Under the pieces are notes generated by a model that made no database searches, had not been told where the DNA came from, and saw only the letters and a list, made by a program, of their open reading frames with translations. Positions 24,553-37,686 of a stretch of 64,000 nt of DNA are shown here, piece by piece (the first letter of the stretch is position 1; every line of letters starts with the position of its first letter). A program made the position numbers and the translations under genes. This DNA is from Adiantum capillus-veneris (taxonomy: Eukaryota > Streptophyta > Polypodiopsida > Polypodiales > Pteridaceae), in the NCBI GenBank assembly GCA_014529385.2, contig CM043942.1:64143184-64207183 (forward strand), given 5' to 3'.

Positions 24553-25689
24553 CTACCCCATTCTATTGAGCTGACCGCCATAGGATAGTAAATTGACTAT
24601 TTCCTGTGACCATTTTGGTATCATTTCATTGTTAAAAATATATGCATCAGGGATGTCATCATCTACCCCTTCTGGAGCTTCTTCATTTTGCATCATCAAC
24701 CTTTGGGGCCCTTGAGGTCTACTCTGCATCATCAACAAGTATAAGGTTGTGTTTTCATGGTCATATAAAAACCTCATTAACCTTTAAAATGTGGTTGGGG
24801 CATTGGTTAAGCTAAAAGGCATCACTCTATACACATATATTCTCCATTACATGGCAAATGACGTCTTGTGTTGATCTTCTAGCACAATTATCAGTTGGTT
24901 ATACCCTAAAAATTTTTCTAGGAATGAGTAGGCTCATTTTCCAACCACTCTCTCAAAAGCACATGCTCTGTAATTGGCAAGGGATAGTTTATCTCTGATC
25001 ATCATAGTATTCATCTTTTTTAGATTTACACACACATGTAGCTTTTCATTTTTCTTGGGGACAACTACAATGAGTAATACCTAGTTAGTGTGTTCAATCT
25101 TCTAAATGAACTCTGCCTCCTTAAGCTTGTCAATCTCCTCTTTGATTTGTTTAGCAAACGTATCATTATAGGTATAGGGACATTGGTTGTTGGGCTTTGC
25201 ATCGGATTTAAAGGGGATTGAATGTTGACTTATTGATGGATCTACTCCCTTGAGGTCTTTATATGATCATGCAAACACATCCTTATACTCGTTGACAAGG
25301 CAGATGAGCTACTCTTCCTCTTCAAGACTCAAGTTTGCTGCTATATAAATTGGCTTAAGTTCCTCTCTTGGTTTTTCCAAATCTATCTTCTTACCATATT
25401 CTAGACCATCATAGGATTCCTTAACCTTCCATTCTCTTATGGACTGAGTCATCAACACCTTCCCATCTTGGATAGTGAACTTTCTATAGAGTAAGGGTAC
25501 ACCCATTTTATTCACATCTGTCTCTTCGTTGTCTTCCTCAACACTCTCCATCTTTGTTGTCCACACTTCCCTCATAGTTTTCTTGAGCTCGTTGTATTTC
25601 TTCTTTCTCTCAACTTTGGTCCATTTAGTTTCACCCAACCCATTTAGTCCTACTTCTCTTGTTTTTCTGGGTTTTTTTTTAGATTCCAA
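24553..25689 (-). pseudogene. Ty3-2 reverse transcriptase and flanking remnants
   Basis: From 25689 a lysine-rich spacer leads to EELKPIYIAANLSLEEEE. Then come QLICLVNEYKDVFA, DPSISQHSIPFKSDAKP, IVVVPKKNEKLHVCVNLKKM and YRVMPFSLTNAPTTF, all RT landmarks. Stops fall where conserved Trp and Gln codons are expected (TGG to TAG, CAG/CAA to TAG/TAA). After RLMRFLYDHEN the text switches to VDDDIPDAYIFNNEMIP, which normally lies beyond RNase H, marking an internal deletion near 24775. Confidence 0.8.
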
Positions 25690-26009
25690 CTCCTGAGTTT
25701 CTTTTCTCAGGTCTCTTATGCTCTCTTTTGTTTTTGGATCTTGAGCTTTAGAGAACTTTCCATATATCTTGTCCTAGACACAATTCCAGCCTTTACAAGC
25801 ATAAAAACTATGTTTTACCCCTTATTCTAGGCAGAGGGTTCTCTCTTGCTCTATTTTCAACTCTATTTTTCTTGTAGCACTCTTGACGACTAGGTTTTTG
25901 ATTTGGGAAATTGTAAAACCGGATCTCCTATCTTTTTTTCTTGTTCACTCAGGCTATCAGAGCATTCATTGTCTACATCATTGTCTCGTTCAAAATGCTC
26001 TGGAGAGTT

Positions 26010-26955
26010 TTAAAACTCTTCTTCCTCTCCTTTTACCATTTTATCTCCCTTAGGTTGTTCCAAGGATGCCTCTCCTTCTTCCCCTTGTACCACATTGACC
26101 ATAAAATACCAAACCACATCATATTCTTCATTTTCGTAGAACTTTGTTGTGGGTTTGTCATCAAGAGCACACACATCTAGGGTTCTTAGAATACGAGTCC
26201 ATTCCAATGGCTCTAGAGATTCTTCAAGAAATGGTTCAGGAATGTATGCAATAGCTCTTATGAGAATCCACTCTTCTCGTTTCAAGCTCCCACAATGTGA
26301 TGCACCACACATCCATAGCTCTTTAGACTTACCTAACCATGCTGGGAGTTTTGATCCTGCTAACGTAGCTGAATCAAACTCTTCCACTATGGTTTGATTC
26401 ACATTCTTGTAACTATGGTCTTTTAGGTTTATTTGTGTTGTGGTTTCCATGTGTTTAAGGTATATATAATCATATCCTTAGTCTTGGACCATCTTAAGTT
26501 TTCTCATAAAGGGTCGTCCAAGTATGATGTCATAATTATTCTTCTTATCACTTATCAAAAATATGTATAGAAAAGGTTTTCTCATACTCTATGACGCAAG
26601 AGATAACAATCACTTTCTTTAGAAATCCTAAGCACTTCTCCATGTATCCGTCAATTAGTTGTAATTTCATCCTGGTAGCTCTCAAGGTAGGTTTTCCCCA
26701 TTTTTTCTATATCTCTTTGATTGCGATAGAAACACAAGCTCCACTATCAAGAATGGCCATGCTTTTTACACTTTGGAATTCTACTAGAAGAGTAGTATTT
26801 CCATCTTCACCCTTGCAATACTCTCCTACTTTGTTTAATGGCACTAATTGCGTGTTTATCTGAGGGTTTTCTAGCTCTCTAATTCCTTCTTGATTTCTTG
26901 AAGTCGAGTCTTTTTCTCCAAACCTCTCTAAGCATTTTCCAATTGTAGCGTACAT
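26010..26955 (-). pseudogene. Ty3-2 aspartic protease and downstream spacer
   Basis: The active-site motif AILDSGACVSI lies at about 26726-26755. Downstream of a frame break are LGRPFMRQLKMVQ (retropepsin C-terminal region) and YIYLKHMETTTQ. The spacer from 26450 to 26010 (ELWMCGASHCGSLKREEW and an acidic tail) is open for 146 codons but has no known domain. Confidence 0.75.
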
Positions 26956-27199
26956 GTTTGGTTGTATTTGGAGAAACTATGCTAGCGTAATAGTGCAAGT
27001 CACAGCTGTAGACAATATGTCTATTAATCCTTTGGAGTCCATCATCTTCTTTGAGGAAATTCTTTGTGAAGGGACTTTCTTCACATCTGATTTTGGTTTA
27101 TATTATCCCATGTAAGAGGGTTAAAGTTCTCAAACATGGAGGTTGGCTATCCAAAGATCTCACAAATCCTTTGTTTCCCCAATATGAGCAAATATCTAT

Positions 27200-30100
27200 A
27201 TCTATTAGAGATCCCACCTCAAATTCCTCAATAGAAGAGGAAGAAACACATTCCTCCCATTATTGGATTGGTTAAATCTACGATTTAACACATCCACTTC
27301 ATTTTCTTCTTGTATTTGTCTCCAAAGCTTGGCTAAGCCATCATCCTCTCTGTAGGCCTCTGGTGTTGTAGGATGGACACCATCAGATGCCTGATCTGTG
27401 GTATTCATCACTTCCCTTGGCTTTTCAATTTCAGATTTGGTATTCTCAGTTATCCTTCTAGGCTCATGTCTCAGTGGGACCCCTGGTGTGGGATCTAGAA
27501 TCTATGTCCTACTCTTTAGGTGTTTTGTCGATGGTTCTGACAAAGCTTGGGCTGTTTGGATCATCTTCTGACACATCTCCAAATTTTTCTTTTCCAACTC
27601 CGCATATGGATACATCATCCACCTCTATTCTTGAATCTGGTTCATCTTGAGTCATGCCTCATAAGCTCCCATAAGTTTTTCTAGGGGTTCATTCACTTTC
27701 TCAACTAGTATGGATCCCCCCGAGCGTGCACTTTTTGGTCTCTTTTTCTCATTAGGTTCTCCGGCTTTTGGACTTTTCAAAATAGGATTATTTTGATTCT
27801 CAAATCTCTCTAACCTATCCTTGAGTTCATTTAACTCCACAGCTAGGTTGTCTGTTCACGTTCCTTCCTAGCTTTCATGTTGTCCTCAATATGATTAACC
27901 TTGTTTTTACTCTTTTATCTCGGGTTTTTGGACAGTCACTAAATAAATGGGTAATGTCGTAATCTGGCTAATATACATTCACTCTAATAATTCTTGTATG
28001 AGGACACTCTTTCATAAGGTGGTCACCACCACACTTATAGCACGGTCCTAAACGTTGGGATGGCGATCTTGAAGACACTCTCTATTAATAGAAGAGCCTT
28101 TTGTCCTACTATGCCTCTATTGGCTATGAACAATAATGTTCTCTCATCTAAGATGAATCTACCTTCATCTAAGATGTATCTACCTTCATCTGTAGTAGGA
28201 GTTGTTGTTGGTGGCCCAAGATTTCCAATCATGATCCAAGGTTCCGATGCTTTCGACTCTTTGGGTGGATAGTATGCTGAATTAGCCATGTATCCACTCG
28301 TCTCTTTGTAATACACTTGCACATGCACTAAGTCTTATTCGTCCGATTCCTCTATAGTGGGTGTGTACCTAATGCCCACTTGTATCACTCCTGGAAGAGT
28401 TGGTTGTTGCCCCAAAACTAGTTGTGTCCGTTCAATCCCTACTTGTCCTAGTAAAGTCCCTATTGTATACCTAGGCATTGGTGGTACCTGAGGAAGTGGG
28501 TGTGTACCTAATGCCCACTTGTATCACTCCTGGAAGAGTTGGTTGTTGCCTCAAAACTAGTTGTGTCCGTTCAATCCCTACTTGTCCTAGTAAAGTCCCT
28601 ATTGTACACCTAGGCATTGGTGGTACATGAGGAAGTGGTACTTAGGCTGGTGGGGCATACTTTCACTCTCTCACATATCCCTTGTTGTAGTAACACTCTT
28701 CCATAGCATGATTTGCTCATTTTTGGTCGATGGAACACCACTTACATTGCGTACCATGTGGCTTTCCAAATGGGCTTATCCTTTTCAGTGCTTCCTCAAT
28801 AAGTCTCTCTTGATTTACAACTGCTTTTATCTTCTGTTCCAACTTTGTGGGATTTGGTCCACTACGCTAAGATGAATCATCATCATCTAAGTCCTTGTAG
28901 TCTCCTTTCTTGTAGACTCACAATTGTCTACTAGGTATAGAGCTTCCTTGGTCAACTCATTTAGATTTGAGCTCTTCTTCACATGCAAATCCTTCTAACG
29001 GTCCGCATTTCTCAATCCTTGGATGAATTTGAACATGAGTGGGTAACTCTTCTATAGGGAAGAGTTTTACGTAGCCTTTTCAGTCTTAAAGTCTCTTTTC
29101 TAACCAATTCTTGCTCTTTTTGCTTGAACTTATGGATTTGAGAGAACGTATTGTGAACTATCTCTCTTTGAGAGAATCCTCCACAAATTTGTCAAATACC
29201 TTTTGGATAGTCTCAAAATCCCTTATTTCAACAGAATCAAACCATGTGGCTGTCACAGTCTTCTTCTAAGGTGAGCCCAAATCCTCGATAAATTGAGTAT
29301 AAAAGTCTCTAACTTTTTTCTGACCAGATTACTTTTACGAATGCCGCTAGGTGATCTCTAGGGTCTTTTTCCTTCAAATATTTCTTGTTTAAACCCATTT
29401 TTTTGGACTTGAGAAGGTCTAGCACATCTGCTGTCTACAAGTCTTCACTGTAAGACTCTCCTCGTCCTTCTCTCAGTTTTGTCGATCCTCTTTCGTATCT
29501 GGGTCTAGCACCAAATCCTTTGCCTAATCCATATCCTTTGGAGGTGCTTTCAACAGGTATTCCTCTACGAATCTTCTTTCCGTTTTATTTTTTAATTTTT
29601 ACGGAAAGTTTCTATTGAGGTCGGTATTCAATGTCGGTCCTTTGCCTTCGTTGGATATAGAGAATAAAATGGGTTGACATTAGTAACATTATGAGGGCGC
29701 TATGTATGGTCCTACTGTGACCGAGAATTCCCCCTCTATAGAAGTCCTATATCATTTGTTTCTCTTGGATGATTCTACTATGATTGTAATGTTTTCAAAA
29801 GGTGGTTAAATTATGAAGGAAATTTTGACATTTTTATCACTTTGTAGTTGACTAGATGGCAACCTTACAATATCTTCCATTTCTTCAAAAAGATTTTGTG
29901 GATTTACTAGGGGTAGGCTTTGGCCCTTTGTTTGCTATCGGATATTTTGGAATTACTCTTGCAATTAGTGTTCTATTTCTACTTCCGCTTTTTCTATAGG
30001 CGCATACTCCCATCCATATTTTTCAACATACATTATGTGACTCCCTTCACCCGATTCATAAGAGAACAAATACAAAATCTTTTTCGTGCTTAGTTCAAAT

Positions 30101-30213
30101 GTGTAGGGTGCTAGGCACCTGGAATATGTTTTGGCCGTGCCATTCACATACTCGTAGACTCCTTCTACTCTTTGGTTTGGTACAACTTTCACTACCTTCT
30201 TGTCAAACACCAT
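27200..30213 (-). pseudogene. Ty3-2 gag remnant
   Basis: It opens with ATG at 30213 (MVFDKKVVKVVPNQRVEG) and continues in broken frames. A CCHC-type zinc knuckle is preserved at 28004-28043 as CYKCGGDHLMKEC (C-x2-C-x3-H-x4-C). Downstream are a coiled, charged segment at 27652-27840 (ELKDRLERFENQNN) and a proline-rich part enlarged by a 139-bp tandem duplication. Confidence 0.65.
28357..28634. repeat. 139-bp tandem duplication in Ty3-2 gag
   Basis: The block starting GTGGGTGTGTACCTAATGCC repeats once in tandem with a 139-bp period and very few differences. Because 139 is not a multiple of three, it adds a frameshift to gag. Confidence 0.9.
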
Positions 30214-30689
30214 GATGGCATAACAAAGAGCTATGTAAGGTTATGAAAGCAACGTATGCTTCATGTCTTGGTAAATAAGGGCCTTGCAACGCCATTAAAA
30301 GAGCATAGAGAGTATGCACACAATAATGATCAATGGGAGAAGCTTGATACTCATGCTATGGACACAATTTGTTTAATCTACTCATCAATGGGAGGAGGTT
30401 GATGCTTAAGCTCAATGTAATTGCGTCTCCACCTCTTGAGTTTGTCCCTCGAGTATCACAATTGTTATATGTCTTGATTTTCGTTGTTGATTTGAGTCGT
30501 AATGAGCTATTGGCTCTAGATGAGCGTTATGTGTAGAGTTTGAATATAGATTTAGGTGCCACTTTCCATGTTGCTCCCCATTGAGAATGGTTCTCTACAT
30601 ATAATGCTATGTATGGTTTAGTCGAGCTTGAAGATTCTGATCAGCTTGACATATGCAGTATAGGAGATGAAGTTATGCACGAGCAATGG
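30214..30689. other. Unassigned sequence upstream of Ty3-2 gag
   Basis: Should hold the leader or LTR of Ty3-2 if present, but no LTR ends or primer site could be identified. Confidence 0.4.
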
Positions 30690-31254
30690 AAGTGAATTTA
30701 TGCTATGAGGGGTCAGACATGTTCCTAAATTGACAAGAAGTTCATTATGCACTTTTTGTGCTTTCTAAACTACACCCCATTTTGCATACATGTCGAGAAA
30801 GTAGTTTCGAAGCACAACAATTTCTATGAACAAATGAATATCAATGCCAATTCTTTTAGTTCCACATTCCTTGAATATGCTAGCGTTTTGGTGCAAGATA
30901 AAATGTAAGTAAATGTGATTGGAGAGCTCACTAGTTATTGACTAAGAATAATATTCTAAAAGTTTTATCATATCTAGAGTGATGCCCAAGCTTTGCATAC
31001 ACACTACTCAATTTTGTTTCAACAAAGAAATCACATCTAGGCCCTTCTATAAGACATATTTCATTGGCATAGATATCAACCAAGGAATTGCAAGGCACAT
31101 CTTTTACCAACAGATCTTGTAAGGAAATGCAATGTGAATTCTATTGCCCATACTAACATGTAAGCATGCCATCAACAAGTTGTTGTAGTTGGGATACTTC
31201 CACCTAAGCTAGTAGGGAAAGAGCCAGGCTTCCAAGTCTTGAACAGCCTATGAG
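30690..31254 (-). pseudogene. PPR protein gene remnant, part 1
   Basis: The minus strand shows decayed pentatricopeptide-repeat text: ASIFKECGTKRIGIDIH, then FLDMYAKWGVV and KAQKVHNELLVN near 30720-30800, plus CNSLVDIYANE near 31070. The pairing of a ...xACG...G..IH block with a (L)xDMYAKxG block is characteristic of plant PPR proteins (organelle RNA-binding). Stops and frameshifts are frequent. The fragment is cut off at 31254 by the LTR element and similar text resumes beyond 37687. Confidence 0.65.
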
Positions 31255-31259
31255 GTTGT
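31255..31259. repeat. Target-site duplication GTTGT, left
   Basis: Five bases directly before the LTR start TGTTATGG. They match 37682-37686 exactly. Confidence 0.9.
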
Positions 31260-31745
31260 TGTTATGGAATTGATATTTATCCATTTATTGCAGCTCACAG
31301 GTGTCAAAAGTATTAGCAGATAATGGATTATGCAAAAGGATATTATATTTTAAGTATATTTGATTATTCAAGTGCTCTTTATGAGCTTTGGCCATTTATG
31401 ACCGACAGGCCAGTTTGTACTCATTTTTGGGCATTCAAGAAATCTATAAATAAATACGTGCAAGAGGGAAATGCTCACTCTTGCACGGGGGGAGATTGCA
31501 CCTAGTGTCTGCACTCTTCTCTCCTCTCCTCTCTCCTCTCTCAACGTGCTAGTGTAGCACTCCACTCTAGGAGGTGTGCCTGCATGTGCTCTCTTGCTCT
31601 ATCTCGCTCTCTTTCTCTCTGTTCGTGTACGATTTGATTATATAATCACAGACTTTTCCAGGTATGCATATTTTGCGGTGCTTTGTTGTTTCTATCATGC
31701 TATTTGAGGTATTTTGCAGGGACGCTACGTCTTCCGTTGTTAGCA
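31260..31745 (+). repeat. 5' LTR of the LARD-like element
   Basis: Starts TGTTATGGAATTG and ends GTTAGCA. It contains a TATA-like box and a CT-rich stretch. Confidence 0.92.
31444..31453 (+). promoter_or_regulatory. Candidate TATA box in 5' LTR
   Basis: CTATAAATAAAT lies mid-LTR and is conserved in the 3' LTR at about 37378-37387, as expected for the element's promoter. Confidence 0.55.
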
Positions 31746-31746
31746 G

Positions 31747-31758
31747 TGGTATCAGAGC
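31747..31758 (+). promoter_or_regulatory. Primer binding site (initiator Met tRNA)
   Basis: TGGTATCAGAGC starts one base after the LTR end. This is the standard plant retrotransposon site complementary to the 3' end of initiator methionine tRNA. Confidence 0.92.
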
Positions 31759-33088
31759 GAGGTGCTATGCTCCGAGACTAAAGAATTTGACAAATAGCAG
31801 CTAAGAATTTTTCTTTTCTTTGGTAGATTCCGTTAATTGCTTCAACTAGTGTTGATTGTATTCATAATTAGTGATTTCTAGATTTAAAGAGAGTTCTTTA
31901 TTTATTGTTATAATATAGCGATTGTTAGTGTAAATATTGTGTTAATTAAACATAATAATAAATTGGATTAAACTAAATCATGTGGGGATAGTCAATTACG
32001 AAAAAGGGGAGCATTACATAGCATTAGATAGGCTATTACAAAGAGCAGAATCTTGTTCAAGAAGACTCGGCTACAATTCACATTATAGGATAACGAGGAG
32101 GAGTTTTAAGATCGTAGAAAAGTCGAACCTGCAAGAGATTAGATGAAGAGGAAGAGTAATAATAATCCCAAGTGAACCTTTGCGCTATGCTCGAGCTTGA
32201 TCAAGGAGTGGATGAAGAAGAAGGGAGAGAGTTATAGGTACAAATGTTTAGAGGCAAAATGAAAAGAAGAAGATGCACATTAATTTATGTTTTTTATGCA
32301 CCTTTCTCGGCTATGTGTAGAGCTACACTTGAATCCACCTTGTCTCACATTACCTTCCTTGGCTATAACAATTCCATAGGGATGCCTTGATCGATTCGTG
32401 TTGCGTGATGCCTTCCCATTCTCTCTCGCTTATTTTCTCTTCACATGTAGCAATGGCTAGTGTAGTAAGCTGGTAGCAAGCAAATCTAGCAGAGAACACC
32501 TTCGATCAATACCATGGGCAGCCCAAATTTCCTGAACATCCCTTTAACCTATCATTCTCCACAATTGCTTGTCATCAATACCTGCTCATGCTGTCGTTAC
32601 AACACTGTCAGCGCCACTACAACTAATATCAACGGTTGAGGGTCGGCATGAATAGTTCCCACCAAACCCGCTTGACATCTTTGCCCCTCATTTTCACGAC
32701 TATACACACACTGCGCCATCAACCAACCTCAGCACCCCTCAGCAGCCGCCATGCAGACCTTCAAAGACAAAAAAAAGGGGCGGCTGACCTGCAGTTTTAT
32801 CTGTGTGCCACCCACCATGACTGTAGAAATCTAGGCGTTTTTTTCTCTCTCTTTGGCCTATTGGCAGCCACACACAGTACTTGTTAATTTCTCTCACTGC
32901 GGCCGCTGGACCAACCACCCATGCAGTGGACTGCCGGCACTATTACTCTCAGCCGTCCTCTCCGTCAGGCCTCCAACTAATTACTTTCACATAGTTTTTC
33001 TCTCAACCATCCAACGTTCATTGATCTCCCTGCCTCCCTACCACCGAAACGTGCCCACACATGCAGATGATTAACTACAGCTCGTCGA

Positions 33089-33091
<3 letters not shown>

Positions 33092-33159
<68 letters not shown>
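33092..33159. repeat. (CT)n microsatellite
   Basis: Long CT run within the LARD-like element's internal region. Confidence 0.95.
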
Positions 33160-33164
<5 letters not shown>

Positions 33165-33989
33165 GCTTTAGCTGCCAAAGGTTCTTTCTCTCTCTTTGTC
33201 AACTGGCGACGGTGCCCACACTCAGCTCGCTCTGCAAATTTGGAACCACACAACTGCGCCGGTTTTCCTCTGTCTGGTCTAGTGGCCGTGCCACACACAA
33301 TCTTCAATCCATTGCCTCTCGCATGCATTTTGTGTCTACCACCTGCTCAACCACCAGTATTAAGTCATCTCCTATATCCCCTCAGTCTCTCACGATGCCG
33401 ACTTTTCAGCCTCCATGCAACCGCCAATAAAAAATACAAAAAAAAAAAGTATCACTTTCTGTCATGAGTGCTTAGGGAGGCTCTGACAGGCAATGCAAGG
33501 GAAACAGAAGGCCTTACTAATTGAGTGCCTTGGAACCAGTTACTTCATGAGCCCACTGGCCTCAGCTATGCCAACCACCTTCACTACCACACCCCACTCT
33601 TTGTGAGGATGAACGCTCGCAACCATCAATGAGCTACCAACACTATTTGTGAGCAGTGCTAACGGCCATGTGCCACTCAATTTTCTTGTCCCCTCACACC
33701 ATCCTACAACCCTCTACTTTTGTGTTATGCATATCGCCAACCAGCAGACTCCGTCTCCTCTTGCATGCAGCCAGTGTTTTCGGCCGTTTACAGCTACACC
33801 ACCCACCGCTCACACTTTGGTGTGTATCCTATCTGCAACAATATCTCACCGTTACACTACTGTGGGGCGCATGCAGACGGATACCACCCAGTTAGGTTGT
33901 TATTATCATCTTATTGTCTGCCACTTCTTTCTCAACTTGCTCGGCAATTCATTGTCTCCCACTGTCTCTAAGGTGCTATACCAACCACC

Positions 33990-34092
<103 letters not shown>

Positions 34093-36599
34093 GCTACCAA
34101 AGGCTTCCCTCTAGCCCATCGTCATCACTCTCCCTCCTTGCTCCTGGCACCCTCATGCGCGCACGCACACACATACCCACACTCTCTCTCACACAGAGAC
34201 ATACACAACTGCCGCTTTTGTGTGCTCCTCCTCATGCAGCTTATCTCGGACACTTTTACTGCACAGAATTTGAATCACACTCTTACCAAAATGATCAAAA
34301 CTCTCCACTTGAAAAAGAAGAATGATGGTGATAGATATTGACCCACTTTTAGTGAGATGGTCGAGCACAGTTGCATGTCCTTGGGCCTTGTCAACCTTGA
34401 AAATTATTCTCAACTCTGGATCAGAGAGCGACCGCAAATACGCAGTCGACCTATAGAGCGTGTCAGGTTAAGTGGCTCCCGGCAACACCTGGAGATGTGG
34501 CGGTCATGGAAACGGCGACAGTGCTCATTCTGGTGGTGTGGCAGTTGATCAGGAGAAATAAGATGATGCAAGGCGAGCCTCCTCCCAGGGTCATACTTGG
34601 CCGTTTTAATTTTCTTTATTTTCTATCCTTGATGATAGGGCTGATTCCCATGCTCGTGGCTTCCCACATTATTTTCGCCAGAACTAATTGCTTAAGCGGC
34701 CCAAAACGCAGTCTTTTGCAAGTCGAGTGTTCTCACAGGTTATGCACTGAGACAATTTTTGGCAATCATCAAATTTTTGTATACTATACTAGTGAGGACA
34801 TGTCCCCACAACAACTCACTGATTGTTTCAACTTCCACCAATCAAATATCTTTCTTTATTTTATTTTATTTTTATTTTTTCGGTTACCTACGAGCACCAT
34901 CATCCCCTGCACAAAAGTAAATGCGTAGGTGTTCCTCATTAGCGTGTATATTACAATCCTCTATTCCAACTGATAATGCGAACTTTTGATCACCCTCATG
35001 GCCATCTGCAAAGGTCCACCTTGGATGTATTGATGACGATTAACATGATGATGGGAAATAGTAGACATGAATTGGCATTTACACCCGTCTAGTTAGCATT
35101 ATCGTCTCACAATTTTATTTTATTTTATTTTTTTAAAGCTCTTGATCTGTCTGATAAAGAGGATAGCGATGGTGAACATGTGGCGTTATAGAACAATAAT
35201 TTCACTTCTCATGGGTCGTGTTGTCTCTTAGTTTATTTTCATACTTTCATGCTCTACATTGTCAACACCGTGAATAATCATAATGTGCTTGAGTCTACTT
35301 TTCACCCTCCAGATACATCATTCCTTAATATTCTAGCAATGATGACTCAAATTGATTGTTACCTAGATAATTAAGCAATTATCAAGCATAAACACAAAAA
35401 TCCCTCTCTCATCATTATTTGCAGGAGCCATTATTTCCATAATGTAAGTTTATCCTCATTAGTATTGATGTAATGTAATTCAATTTTCGCTTTACTTGCT
35501 CTTCAAATTGTCTTAAATGTTCCCTCATATGTCAGTCAAATTGTTGTTGCATATTACTCCATATTGTTCCATTTATTTGCTTTTGTACCACATCACTCCC
35601 AACGTTTCCAATATTCCTTCTCATAGGACTACCCTTTACTGACAAATAACTACCTCTATGCCCTATTTGCAGACAACTACTTTAGGAGACCTGCTTTTGA
35701 CCTATCCAAACATTCATACATTGAGTGTGACCTCACTTTCTCTAACGACCGGTATCCACTAGTCATCCCAATCTTGCACACCACCCTGTCAAATTATTTA
35801 ACATCTCTCTTATCCGCTCATTTGTACTTCAAGTTATCTACTTTCATTCTCTTTTCTTGGCAAACAAATTTACATCAATTTTTTCCTTCATGGCGTTTCA
35901 AATGTTAATGCATTTGATTGCAATTATTAACGTCTTATTCAGTTTAACAAGCAATTGTTTTTAGTGCTTTGTTTTTTAGAACAGTTTTGCAGATAAATCT
36001 AAATACAATGTTCTCATATAAAAATCCAGGTATGACACTCCTTAATGGATTCTGGTAATACCCCTCTTGAAACATCATTACAATTCTCCCTGATAAGTAA
36101 AATCTTGCTACATATCTTTCGACCTAAAAGTAAAATTATCTAAGTCACCCCAAGTGCTTATTCCATCTCTTCTCTTATCTTGGCCCCTCCAGATCCCCCC
36201 ACCCTTCACCACATCTCCTTATGCATGAATCCTCTAGTTTAATAGTGGTTTGATAAATTAATATTTATTATATTTGATTTCTTTTAAGTGAGTCATTTTG
36301 CAGATATTCTCACACCCTTATAGATACCCAGCACCTTTGTAGCAGGCAAGAATTTTTCAGATGCTCCCTTACTTGTTTACATTATGTTGCAAGATCCATT
36401 GTTTCTAATGTCATGCGTTGGGTTCTACTTTCCTTCAATTGAACTCTTACTGAGATGACTTGTCATACCACTACTTACATGAGCTCAGTTGGTATGCGAT
36501 GATCGCTAACACATTCCAGTCTATTCAAAGTTTATATCAAACAGGTCATTTATTCTTCACTTTTTATGCCATGTCTAGTCCATTGGTCACAGGCACATC

Positions 36600-36775
36600 G
36601 TTTCGCCGATTTAGGCAATGTGTCAATGCTCATCTAGTGCAGATTCGCTGATTTAGGTAGCACAACAACAAACTACAGATTCACGCCTTTTGAACTTATA
36701 TCAAATACAGATTCGCTGATTTAGGCAGCACGTCTTATTGGTGTAGATTCGCCGATTTAGGCAACACCAATCACA
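36600..36775. repeat. Short interspersed motif GATTCGC(T/C)GATTTAGG
   Basis: Four near-identical copies of a roughly 20-bp motif (core CGCxGATTTAGGCA) occur within about 170 bp at irregular spacing near the 3' end of the LARD-like element. Function unknown. Confidence 0.8.
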
Positions 36776-37179
36776 AAATCATGTTGTAGTGGCTGGCCAC
36801 CACTGTCACTGGTGTGATTTTGTTACCCGGGTACATCATGAAAGTGATTTGGATTTGGTCTTATTTTGTGGAATTGGAATTGGATTGGGATTTGGTATTT
36901 AATGATTTTATCACGGCAGTGTTCATGTGATGAGACTTGAGAATATAAGATTGATGATGAGTATGACCAATGATATCCTGATTCATCACGGTATGACATA
37001 TACTGCTTATTCTAGTGGTATGGGACACTACAATAGGTAGTATGTGGATGACGGCAGGCATAAGCAATGTTATCTAATTTTATGTATTTTTTTATTATTT
37101 GATACAGATTTCTAACCATTGTTTTTTGACAAGTATTATTCGTAGATTTTTATCTTCGCAAATGAGGACAGTTGCTTTC

Positions 37180-37192
37180 CAACGGAGAGGTA
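37180..37192 (+). promoter_or_regulatory. Polypurine-like stretch before 3' LTR
   Basis: AACGGAGAGGTA lies directly before the 3' LTR. It is purine-rich but imperfect. Confidence 0.5.
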
Positions 37193-37681
37193 TGTTATGG
37201 AATTGATATTTATCTATTTATTGCAGCTGACAGGTGGCAAAAGTATTAGCAGATAATGGATTATGCAGAAGGATATTGTATTTTATGTATATTTGATTAT
37301 TCAAGTGCTCTTTATGAGCTTTGGCCATTTATGAACGACCGACCAGTTTGTACTCATTTTTGGGCATTCAAGAAATCTATAAATAAATATGTGCAAGAGG
37401 GAAATGCTCACTCTTGCACGGGGGGAGATTGAACCCAGTGTCTGCGTTGCTCTTCTCTCCTCTCCTCTCTCCTCTCTCGACGTGCTGGCGTAGCACTCCA
37501 CTCTAGGAGGTGTGCCTGCATGTGCTCTCTCGCTCTATCTCGCTCTCTTTCTCTCTGTTCGTGTACAATTTGATTATATGATCATAGGCTTTACCAGGTA
37601 TGCATATTTTGCGGTGCTTTGTTGTTTCTATCATTCTATTTGAGGTATTTTGCAGGGACGCTACGTCTTTCGTTTGTAGCA
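37193..37681 (+). repeat. 3' LTR of the LARD-like element
   Basis: Starts TGTTATGGAATTG and ends GTAGCA, colinear with 31260-31745, with scattered substitutions and a 3-bp indel. Confidence 0.92.
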
Positions 37682-37686
37682 GTTGT
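37682..37686. repeat. Target-site duplication GTTGT, right
   Basis: Matches 31255-31259. Confidence 0.9.

Larger units (their letters stand above)
24553..30213 (-). mobile_element. Second degenerate Ty3 retrotransposon (Ty3-2)
   Basis: Reading down from the ATG at 30213, the minus strand has gag (30213-28000), a zinc knuckle, protease near 26740, a linker with EYKDVFA upstream of RT (about 25280), RT (25260-24780), and then text typical of the segment between RNase H and integrase (24777-24553). RT breaks off after the ATWGTF-like region and is fused to that segment, so RNase H and most of the RT palm are deleted. No integrase or LTRs were found. It is distinct in sequence from Ty3-1. Confidence 0.8.
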
